From positions 1-5,015 of the forward strand of contig JAFJTK010000159.1 of NCBI GenBank assembly GCA_017880265.1: DNA of 5,015 bases. The letters are read 5' to 3'. This DNA is from Candidatus Pelagibacter sp. GTDB taxonomy: Bacteria; Pseudomonadota; Alphaproteobacteria; Pelagibacterales; Pelagibacteraceae. The notes under the pieces were generated by a model. That model was not told where the DNA came from. It did no database searches and saw only the letters and a program-made list of their open reading frames with translations. Made by a program: the position numbers and the translations under genes. Shown piece by piece: positions 1 to 5,015 of this stretch; the stretch's first letter is position 1, and the number at the start of each line of letters is the position of its first letter.

Positions 1-584
1 GGCTCATCCATTAATAAAAAATCAGGATCAGCTGCTAAAGCTCTTGCTAGTCCTACTCTTTGTTGCATTCCACCTGACAGCTCATGAGCAAATTTATTTC
101 CCCAACCTTGTAATTCAACAATATCTAAAATTTTATTGGCAGCATCTAATCTGTCATTTTTACTAATTCCTCTAATTTCAAGTGGCATTGCAATATTATC
201 AACTACTGATCTATGTGGCATTAATGCAAAATTTTGAAACACCATTCCAATTTTTTTATTTCTTAATTCTTGCAAATTATCTCTATCAAGGGTCATTACA
301 TCTTGACCGTTTATTAAAATTTTTCCTGATGTTGGCTCCAATAGTCTGTTTATATGTCTTACTAATGTAGATTTACCACTACCTGATAATCCCATTACAC
401 AGAATATCTCCCCCTGTTTTACATCAAAAGAAACATCAGACACTCCAATAACAGAGTTATATTTTTCTAGAGCCTCATTTTTTGAAATTCTTTTATTCTG
501 AATTGCATCTAATGCCTCAGTAGAGGTATTACCAAATACCTTCCACACATTTTCAATTTTAATAGCTGATTCAGATGAGTCCAT
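1..584 (-). CDS. proV: Glycine betaine/proline-type ABC transporter ATP-binding protein, 3' end cut off by the window
   Basis: The cytoplasmic ATPase subunit that powers an osmolyte importer. I translated 194 residues in one uninterrupted frame from an ATG at 584. Walker A GLSGSGKST is at residues 65-73, the Q-loop Gln is at 117 inside MVFQNFALMPH, the ABC signature LSGGMQQR is at 169-176, and Walker B FLLMDE is at 189-194, where the window ends. Between the first strand (IKIENVWKVFG) and Walker A lies a helical insert at about residues 20-45 (ISKNEALEKY). This insert is typical of the ProV/OpuAA quaternary-amine family and rare in other ABC ATPases. The start agrees with the family, because the conserved IKIENV strand begins at residue 8. 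No strong Shine-Dalgarno is present, only a purine-rich AAAGAAAG. It follows the binding-protein gene after 73 bases. The missing part should hold the D-loop, the H-loop and any CBS domains. TmoV, of a TMAO transporter, is an alternative name. Confidence 0.93.
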   Translation of the reverse strand, partial: MDSSESAIKIENVWKVFGNTSTEALDAIQNKRISKNEALEKYNSVIGVSDVSFDVKQGEIFCVMGLSGSGKSTLVRHINRLLEPTSGKILINGQDVMTLDRDNLQELRNKKIGMVFQNFALMPHRSVVDNIAMPLEIRGISKNDRLDAANKILDIVELQGWGNKFAHELSGGMQQRVGLARALAADPDFLLMDE

Positions 585-608
585 TAAACTTTCTTTTACT
601 TAAGGAAA

Positions 609-640
609 TTATACCCGGCAATAATAATTGCCGAGTATAA
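609..640 (-). promoter_or_regulatory. Intercistronic stem-loop between the binding-protein and ATPase genes
   Basis: A 14-bp inverted repeat (609-622 against 627-640) with a four-base loop. Read on the transcribed minus strand, the arms TTATACTCGGCAAT and ATTGCCGGGTATAA pair throughout, with one U-G wobble. On the plus strand the same position would be a C-A mismatch. The GC-rich core stands out in this A+T-rich DNA. It starts 17 bases after the binding-protein stop codon and ends 24 bases before the ATPase start. It is followed by ATTTCC rather than a run of T, so I read it as an RNA-stabilising or partly attenuating hairpin, not a full terminator. Such elements often let binding-protein mRNA exceed that of the membrane and ATPase subunits. 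Confidence 0.75.
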
Positions 641-657
641 ATAAATTATTTTTTAGA

Positions 658-1620
658 TTAAAGACCTAACCAACCATCAACTGTTGATTTGTTAGCATCC
701 ATCCATGCTCTTGCTACATCAGCTGGTTGTTTTTTCTCAACTGAAATTGCATAAGCCATAGCTGATACATCGTCTGCCGTTAATTGAAAGTTCTTAAAGA
801 ATTCAACAATAGCTGGAGATTTACTTTCTAAAGAAGTACCCCAACCAATTTGAATCTGTTTAAGTGCATCTTTCGAAGCAACATAAGATTTTTTGTACCA
901 GTCAGCATCTTCTTTAGGTTGAACCATTTTGTATTTAGCTGGATCGAATTTTGGCTCTTCCAACATAACTACATCAGCCATTCCCCAAATTGCATGTGGT
1001 TTGTAACAATAGAATGCATAACCTTCACCTTTTTTAATTGAGTCAAGCACTCTTGCGTTTTTAACTGCTTCAGCAGCTCTGATTGGCTCAATACCAGCAT
1101 CATATAAACCATAGTCTCTTAATTTAACTTGGTTAACATTAGCTGATGCCCAACCATCTGCACCAATCCAAAACTCACCTTTTCCATTGCCATCGCTATC
1201 CATAGCTTTAACAACTTCAGGTCTTCCTAAGTCTTCAATTGCAGTAATATTCATTTTTTTTGCAAACTGCTGAGAAACACAGTAACCTTGGTTTCCTTCA
1301 TACGGCTTGCTACTTAATTTTAAAGTTCCTTTAGGAACTAAATCATTAGTGTAAGCTTGCTGATTTGGTAACCAGATATCAGGGTGAACTTCAATTTCAC
1401 CTTTGCTTCTGTCAATTGCACCATAGATTGCAGTGTTGTTTCCTGGAACCAATTCTGCTTCTCCACCCATTTTATCAATAACAACTGCTGCCAATAAATT
1501 AGCAATCGCTGTTGCACCTGTCCAACCTGGATCTCCAATTTTTACTTTCTCAGCAAATGTTGAAAAAGTAGCAAAAAGTGAAATTAATCCAGCTACAAGT
1601 GTAGTTTTAATTATTTTCAT
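658..1620 (-). CDS. proX: Periplasmic substrate-binding protein of a glycine betaine/proline/TMAO-class ABC transporter
   Basis: Captures a methylated or quaternary amine in the periplasm and delivers it to the importer whose ATPase is encoded next. The 320-residue protein begins with a Sec signal peptide (MKIIK, a hydrophobic core, then TFA), with likely cleavage after residue 23. The mature protein opens with VKIGDPGWTGATAIA and carries HPDIWLPNQ at 79-87, both typical of the OpuAC/ProX-type fold. Trp33, Trp83, Trp157 and Trp212 are candidates for the aromatic cage that holds a trimethylammonium group. Residues 141-149 (DSDGNGKGE) match a calcium-binding loop. Cys114 and Cys205 could form a disulfide. 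The start is supported by a strong AGGAG five bases upstream. The class is secure but the exact ligand (glycine betaine, proline betaine or TMAO) is not; TmoX is the main alternative name. No permease gene is visible, and it probably lies beyond the ATPase. Confidence 0.9.
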   Translation of the reverse strand: MKIIKTTLVAGLISLFATFSTFAEKVKIGDPGWTGATAIANLLAAVVIDKMGGEAELVPGNNTAIYGAIDRSKGEIEVHPDIWLPNQQAYTNDLVPKGTLKLSSKPYEGNQGYCVSQQFAKKMNITAIEDLGRPEVVKAMDSDGNGKGEFWIGADGWASANVNQVKLRDYGLYDAGIEPIRAAEAVKNARVLDSIKKGEGYAFYCYKPHAIWGMADVVMLEEPKFDPAKYKMVQPKEDADWYKKSYVASKDALKQIQIGWGTSLESKSPAIVEFFKNFQLTADDVSAMAYAISVEKKQPADVARAWMDANKSTVDGWLGL

Positions 1621-1625
1621 TATCT

Positions 1626-1630
1626 CTCCT
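1626..1630 (-). promoter_or_regulatory. Strong Shine-Dalgarno of the binding-protein gene
   Basis: AGGAG, within TAGGAGAGATA, lies five bases before the ATG at 1620. It is the only near-consensus ribosome site in the window. The other four genes have weak or no recognisable site, which suggests the binding protein is translated at a much higher rate than its neighbours. It also fixes the start codon. Confidence 0.85.
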
Positions 1631-1646
1631 ATTAATTTAAAAATTA

Positions 1647-1676
1647 AGTCTAACGCGAATGAATTAAGTGAGTCAA
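1647..1676 (-). promoter_or_regulatory. Candidate sigma-70 promoter of the binding-protein/ATPase unit
   Basis: On the minus strand TTGACT (1676-1671, five of six bases matching the -35 consensus) is followed after 18 bases by TAGACT (1652-1647, four of six for the -10). Transcription would start about 20 bases before the Shine-Dalgarno. The site sits in the longest gap of the window, just where an independently regulated transporter unit would start. The -10 is poor and A+T-rich DNA gives chance matches, so this is a candidate only. Confidence 0.4.
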
Positions 1677-1682
1677 AGGAAA

Positions 1683-1712
1683 TTAGTTATATTAAATATA
1701 TATAATAACTAA
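1683..1712. repeat. A+T-rich inverted repeat after the hydrolase gene, possible weak terminator
   Basis: TTAGTTAT (1683-1690) and ATAACTAA (1705-1712) form an 8-bp perfect inverted repeat around 14 bases of alternating A and T. Allowing a two-base bulge, the stem extends to 10 bp. It begins five bases past the hydrolase stop codon, where a terminator would sit. It contains little GC and no clean T run follows (AATTTCCTTT), so it would terminate weakly at best. Chance is a real possibility in such A+T-rich DNA. Confidence 0.35.
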
Positions 1713-1716
1713 GATT

Positions 1717-2469
1717 TTACTGCAAAAAATCACTTACTGTTTTATTAAATTTCTGAGGGTTTTCTAAATGCACGTTATGTGAGCATCCTTCAAATATAAT
1801 CAAATTACTGTCTACTATATTTTCATTAAGAGTATCAACTTGATTTCTATTATACGCCCTATCTTTATCACCCCAAATAATTAGGGTTTTATTTTTTATA
1901 TTTTTAAGATTTTCAAGTCCACTCCAGTTTTTCATAGCTTCTAAAGCAGCATCCGCAGCTTTAAGCGAAGTTAGCTTTCCAGCTTTTAAACATAAATCAA
2001 AGTGATCAGCTTTATCCTCTTTTACAAACCAGGTTTTAGCTATTCTATGGGCAGTGTTTATTAGCCCTTCTGTTTTTAATCTCTCTCTTGATTGATCAAT
2101 TGTCTCAAATCGTTCAGGCATATTTCCTCTAGGTCCAGTTCCATAGCAAATTAATTTTTCAACTTTATTGCCTGCAAGTTTAGTCATTTCTTGAACAATC
2201 ATTCCACCCATTGAATGTCCTAATAAATGAAATTTACCAATACCTCTTTGATCAATCGTATCTAAAATAGATCTGGCCATTGAATTTATGCTATTACATG
2301 GTTCAACTTTATTACTATATCCAAAACCAGGTAAGTCAGGAGCAAATATTCTGTAATTATCTTTTAAATCTTGAATTTGTGGTTCCCACATTATTGATGA
2401 ACCTAAAAAACCATGAACCATTACCAATGGAAATTTATCTCCCACGTCGTTCACAAATAAATTTTGCAT
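1717..2469 (-). CDS. Alpha/beta hydrolase fold protein, ester, lactone or C-C bond hydrolase
   Basis: A 250-residue cytosolic enzyme with no signal peptide, of normal length for a single-domain alpha/beta hydrolase. The oxyanion-hole segment MVHGFLGS is at 17-24, and the strand and turn FAPDLPGFGYS at 42-52. The nucleophile elbow GHSMGG at 84-89 gives Ser86. The acid is most likely Asp201 in IIWGDKD, and the base His231 in GCSHNVHLENP. The triad is therefore complete and the protein should be active. The cap domain lies at about 115-185. These motifs are shared by esterases, 3-oxoadipate enol-lactonases, meta-cleavage product hydrolases and haloperoxidase-like enzymes, and I cannot choose the substrate from sequence alone. 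It starts seven bases after the aldehyde dehydrogenase stop codon without a clear Shine-Dalgarno, so translation is probably coupled to that gene and the two products probably share a pathway. Confidence 0.88.
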   Translation of the reverse strand: MQNLFVNDVGDKFPLVMVHGFLGSSIMWEPQIQDLKDNYRIFAPDLPGFGYSNKVEPCNSINSMARSILDTIDQRGIGKFHLLGHSMGGMIVQEMTKLAGNKVEKLICYGTGPRGNMPERFETIDQSRERLKTEGLINTAHRIAKTWFVKEDKADHFDLCLKAGKLTSLKAADAALEAMKNWSGLENLKNIKNKTLIIWGDKDRAYNRNQVDTLNENIVDSNLIIFEGCSHNVHLENPQKFNKTVSDFLQ

Positions 2470-2476
2470 TAAAATA

Positions 2477-3958
2477 TTAAGAGTGACTAATCCAAATAGT
2501 TTTTGTTTGAAGAAATGAGTTTAATGCCTCTGTTCCTTGATCTCTAGATAAAGAACCAGATTGTTTGTAACCTCCAAATGGAGTTTTAATATCTCCTTCA
2601 GAAAAAGTATTAACTGAAACAGTTCCACAAGGTAAACTTTTAGCTAAATGAAATGCTCTATTTATATCTTGAGTAAAAACGCTAGCGTGCAGTCCATATT
2701 TTGAATTACTTGCAACTTTTAAAGCTTCTTCATCACTTTTAACTGTTAAAACACCAAGAACAGGACCAAAAATTTCTTCTTGAGCAATTGTCATCTTCTC
2801 TTTTAATCCATCAAATAAAGTAGGTTTTGCAAAAAAACCTTTTTGATTATTATTTGATACTCCTCCTGATAAAAGTTTTGCACCCTCATCAATTCCTTTT
2901 TGAATATATCCATCAACTGTTTGTAAATGTCCTTTTGAAATCATAGATCCCATATTAGATTTTAAATCTAAAGGATCACCCACTTTTAATTTTTTAACTT
3001 TTTTAATAACTTTATCTAAAAACTCATCTTTTACTTTTTTATGAACGATCTGTCTCATGTTGGCAGAACAGTTTTGTCCACCATTCCAAAATGCAGAATT
3101 GATTGCATTGTCAATTAAATCATCATTAATTTTAGCGTCTTCTAAAACTATAAATGGACTTTTTCCACCCATCTCAAGTGCAACAGGTTTTAAGTTACTT
3201 TCACTTGAATACTTTAAAAAATATCCACCAACTTCAGTTGAACCTGTGAATGAAACAGCATCAACATCTTTATGACGACCAAGCGCTTCACCGACGTCCC
3301 CATAGCCTGGAAGAACATTTAAAACTCCATCTGGTATTCCTGCTTCTTGAGCTATTTTCGCAACTCGAATTGCTGTAAGCGGAGTATCCTCTGCTGGTTT
3401 AATGATTACAGAACAACCTGCTGCAAGAGCTGGTGCCATTTTCCAAACAGCCATCATCAAAGGAAAGTTCCATGGAACAATTCCAGCTACAACTCCAATA
3501 GGCTCTTTAACAATTAGACTTGTAATAGATGGTTCGGTTGGACCAACTTTGCCAAATACTTTATCAATTAATTCTCCATACCACTGAAAATGCATTGGGG
3601 CATCATTAGCAACTTCATTAATACAATCTGCAACTAATTTTCCTGTATCAACACATTCTAAGACTGAGTTTTCATCCCCATGTTTTCTAAGTAATTCTGC
3701 AAATTTTAATAAAACTTCTTTTCTATGTTCTGGAGAACATCTTGACCAAACACCGCTATTAAAAGCTTTTCTTGAAACTTTAACTGCAAGATCAACATCT
3801 TTATGATTACATTTTGCAACTGTACAAAGTTTTTCTCCAGTTGCAGGATTTATTGTATCAAATTTTTTACCATCAATGGCATTAACATATTTACCATTAA
3901 TAAAAGCACGCCCCTCAAACTTTAATTTTTTAGCGATTGATTTATAGTTAATAGCCAT
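2477..3958 (-). CDS. NAD(P)-dependent aldehyde dehydrogenase, PuuC-like (gamma-glutamyl-aminobutyraldehyde dehydrogenase type)
   Basis: Oxidises an aldehyde to its carboxylic acid in the cytosol. The 493-residue length is normal for the superfamily. PWNF at 162-165 supplies the catalytic Asn164. Lys187 in IIKPAE binds the cofactor, FTGS is at 237-240, the general base is Glu262 in LEMGGKSP, and the nucleophile is Cys297 in GGQNCSA. EEIFGPV at 394-400 completes the cofactor site. From memory of Escherichia coli PuuC, the N-terminal region, the GDxxxPFGGYKQSG stretch near 455-468 and the ending KTIWIS agree closely, which favours this subfamily over classical betaine aldehyde dehydrogenase. Plausible substrates are amino-aldehydes from polyamines, or betaine aldehyde. 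There is a 40-base gap to the metallopeptidase-like gene upstream and seven bases to the hydrolase downstream. The ATG at 3958 has no evident Shine-Dalgarno, but the N-terminus fits the family. The substrate remains uncertain. Confidence 0.93.
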   Translation of the reverse strand: MAINYKSIAKKLKFEGRAFINGKYVNAIDGKKFDTINPATGEKLCTVAKCNHKDVDLAVKVSRKAFNSGVWSRCSPEHRKEVLLKFAELLRKHGDENSVLECVDTGKLVADCINEVANDAPMHFQWYGELIDKVFGKVGPTEPSITSLIVKEPIGVVAGIVPWNFPLMMAVWKMAPALAAGCSVIIKPAEDTPLTAIRVAKIAQEAGIPDGVLNVLPGYGDVGEALGRHKDVDAVSFTGSTEVGGYFLKYSSESNLKPVALEMGGKSPFIVLEDAKINDDLIDNAINSAFWNGGQNCSANMRQIVHKKVKDEFLDKVIKKVKKLKVGDPLDLKSNMGSMISKGHLQTVDGYIQKGIDEGAKLLSGGVSNNNQKGFFAKPTLFDGLKEKMTIAQEEIFGPVLGVLTVKSDEEALKVASNSKYGLHASVFTQDINRAFHLAKSLPCGTVSVNTFSEGDIKTPFGGYKQSGSLSRDQGTEALNSFLQTKTIWISHS

Positions 3959-3983
3959 GATTTTGTAGGCTATTACTTAAAAG

Positions 3984-4003
3984 ATTAATTATCAATAATT
4001 AAT
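3984..4003. repeat. Perfect A+T palindrome across the stop codon of the metallopeptidase-like gene
   Basis: ATTAATTAT (3984-3992) and ATAATTAAT (3995-4003) are exact reverse complements separated by two bases. The repeat covers the TAA stop at 4001-3999. On the minus strand it is followed by CTTTTAAG, a short T run, so it might act as a weak terminator or pause before the aldehyde dehydrogenase gene. The stem is all A-T and therefore unstable, and chance occurrence is quite possible. Confidence 0.35.
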
Positions 4004-4967
4004 TCATTGGCCCAAACCAGTCAAACTTATTAGTCCAGTTTCTCCAATTACAAGTTGGTCCAATTCTATTCTTATACCACTTGTTAGATTTTTCAGCTTT
4101 AGCCATTATTTTTACTAATTTTGGATGAGTATATTTTCCAAGATTTCTCTCACACATAATCTCATAAGGGTTATACGGATCGTTTGATGTAGGTGTTAAA
4201 TAAACGCTATCAATTAACTGAGGGCACCCTTCAATGTTATGTGTGTACAAATTTTTATTTAATTTAAAGCCAACACTTAACATGTGACTTTCACCTGGAC
4301 CACCACTACCATGATCTGAATAGTGAATCTTTTTAATACCTTTAATACATCTTATTCCCATTAGCTGAGTATGAAACAATTCATGTATATTAATCTGTGT
4401 TAATCTTTCTTCATTGTTATGACCATTGCTTCTGACAAAAATGCCACCTATGCCAACTCCTGCATCTCCACCATGATTTCCAGCATTAACGTCGGTCCAT
4501 AAAAAATATGTTTTCTTCTTGTTTGTGAAACCACCAAATTGATGAAAGTAATGACCCATCTGAGTATTAACACTTTTATCTTTTAATTCTTTCCAGTTCT
4601 TACTCGTTCTAATAAAAGTGATATCTAGTTTTCCATCTTCTCTATAATCATATCTAAATTTTTTACCTTCACCACCTGAACCTTTATTTTCTTTTGAAGC
4701 TTTAAAAAAAGCATCGTTAGCTTTTTCCAAAATATCCTGCATTTTACCATTGATATCTAGCTCTCTATCCTCAGCATCAGATGGCAGTAAATAAATAAAG
4801 TGTATTTGATGTTCGTCAGTTACATCAGGTTGATCTTCAAAAAATCTTCCAGGCTTTTGATCTTTAGATAAATCTATTTTTTCAAAATCTTTAATATTCT
4901 TAGCTGAAAAAGATGTTGATAAGAATGAAAAAAATAAAATTAGAGTTATTGATAAAATTTTAATCAT
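3999..4967 (-). CDS. Secreted putative zinc metallopeptidase (HExxH protein) of unrecognised family
   Basis: A 322-residue protein with a clear N-terminal signal peptide (MIK, a long hydrophobic stretch, then TSFSA), with cleavage likely near residue 22. It has no lipobox Cys and no further membrane segment, so it should be periplasmic or secreted. NIHELFHTQL at 193-202 contains the HExxH zinc-protease motif (His195, Glu196, His199). The third ligand is not certain; His215, Asp218, His219 and His228 in the His-, Gly- and Ser-rich stretch that follows are candidates. This is not the metzincin pattern HExxHxxGxxH. EIMC at 269-272 could be a Met-turn-like segment. Four cysteines (207, 248, 272, 306) lie in the C-terminal half and could form two disulfides, as fits an exported protein. 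The N-terminal domain has HFIYLLPSDAEDRELD at 56-71, which recalls uncharacterised secreted zincin-like proteins, but I cannot name the family. Its target and its link to the downstream genes are unknown. Confidence 0.8.
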   Translation of the reverse strand: MIKILSITLILFFSFLSTSFSAKNIKDFEKIDLSKDQKPGRFFEDQPDVTDEHQIHFIYLLPSDAEDRELDINGKMQDILEKANDAFFKASKENKGSGGEGKKFRYDYREDGKLDITFIRTSKNWKELKDKSVNTQMGHYFHQFGGFTNKKKTYFLWTDVNAGNHGGDAGVGIGGIFVRSNGHNNEERLTQINIHELFHTQLMGIRCIKGIKKIHYSDHGSGGPGESHMLSVGFKLNKNLYTHNIEGCPQLIDSVYLTPTSNDPYNPYEIMCERNLGKYTHPKLVKIMAKAEKSNKWYKNRIGPTCNWRNWTNKFDWFGPMN

Positions 4968-4976
4968 TAGTTTGTA

Positions 4977-5005
4977 AAGATAAAAACTTATTGTATTGCA
5001 ATCAA
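4977..5005 (-). promoter_or_regulatory. Weak promoter candidates upstream of the metallopeptidase-like gene
   Basis: On the minus strand TTGATT (5005-5000) is followed after 17 bases by TATCTT (4982-4977), each four of six against consensus. Transcription from this pair would begin a few bases before the ATG and give an almost leaderless mRNA. An alternative -10, TACAAT (4995-4990, five of six), would give a leader of roughly 15 to 20 bases, but its -35 falls at the window edge. No Shine-Dalgarno is visible before the ATG at 4967, which makes leaderless or unassisted initiation plausible. Confidence 0.3.
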
Positions 5006-5015
5006 CATATCAAAT

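Noticed and set aside
182..370. Plus-strand open frame of 62 codons with hydrophobic segments
   Set aside because: It is antisense to the conserved ABC ATPase core (Walker A to Q-loop). The hydrophobic composition follows from reversed Lys- and Asn-rich coding sequence, so it is not taken as a small membrane protein.
609..656. The stem-loop read as a plus-strand terminator, since T-rich sequence follows at 646-654
   Set aside because: No plus-strand gene ends there, and the pairing is worse on that strand because of a C-A mismatch.
850..1041. Plus-strand open frame of 63 codons inside the binding-protein gene
   Set aside because: It is antisense to a well-supported gene, rich in Phe and Asn as expected from reversed A+T-rich coding sequence, and has no recognisable motif or ribosome site.
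1338..1538. Minus-strand 66-codon open frame in another frame of the binding-protein gene
   Set aside because: It overlaps the first lobe of a strongly supported protein out of frame and shows no motif.
1433..1705. Plus-strand open frame of 90 codons running from the binding-protein gene into the gap
   Set aside because: Most of it is antisense to the signal peptide and first lobe of the binding protein, and its end is low-complexity intergenic sequence. No homology-like pattern is visible.
1621..1716. Possible riboswitch or small RNA in the longest gap
   Set aside because: At 96 bases, including a promoter-like pair, the leader left is only about 40 bases or fewer and shows no conserved aptamer-like pattern.
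3057..3587. Two plus-strand open frames (3057-3275 and 3402-3587) inside the aldehyde dehydrogenase gene
   Set aside because: Both lie opposite the most conserved parts of the enzyme, around Cys297, Glu262 and PWNF, and have no independent start signals.

Overview
The window is strongly A+T-rich and densely packed, and all five protein genes lie on the minus strand. Gaps between genes are 7 to 96 bases. The proteins are rich in Lys, Asn and Ile, as expected of a streamlined marine alphaproteobacterium. A SAR11 (Candidatus Pelagibacter-like) chromosome is the best guess. That rests on composition, gene density and gene content, not on a marker gene.

In the direction of transcription (right to left) the layout is as follows. 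A secreted protein with an HExxH zinc-protease motif lies at 4967-3999. A PuuC-type NAD(P)-dependent aldehyde dehydrogenase lies at 3958-2477. Seven bases later comes a small alpha/beta hydrolase with an intact Ser-Asp-His triad (2469-1717). After a 96-base gap with a promoter-like pair and the only strong Shine-Dalgarno in the window comes a periplasmic substrate-binding protein of the glycine betaine/proline/TMAO class (1620-658). A 73-base gap with a 14-bp stem-loop follows, then a ProV-type ABC ATPase (584 to beyond the left edge). Its C-terminal part and the expected permease gene are off the window.

The right-hand part supplies two cytosolic enzymes that probably work on one small-molecule route: ester, lactone or C-C hydrolysis and aldehyde oxidation. 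The left-hand part is the first half of an importer for a quaternary or methylated amine osmolyte. The two may be linked functionally through breakdown of imported amines to aldehydes, but this is inference, and the gap before the binding-protein gene looks like the start of a separate transcription unit. The binding protein carries a DxDGNGxGE calcium-type loop. Together with aromatic residues suited to a cation-pi cage, this makes trimethylamine N-oxide a ligand to weigh against glycine betaine.

I see no mobile element, CRISPR array, tRNA, rRNA or recognisable riboswitch. Nothing here amounts clearly to a new biological system. The least explained parts are the secreted metallopeptidase-like protein and the intercistronic stem-loop.
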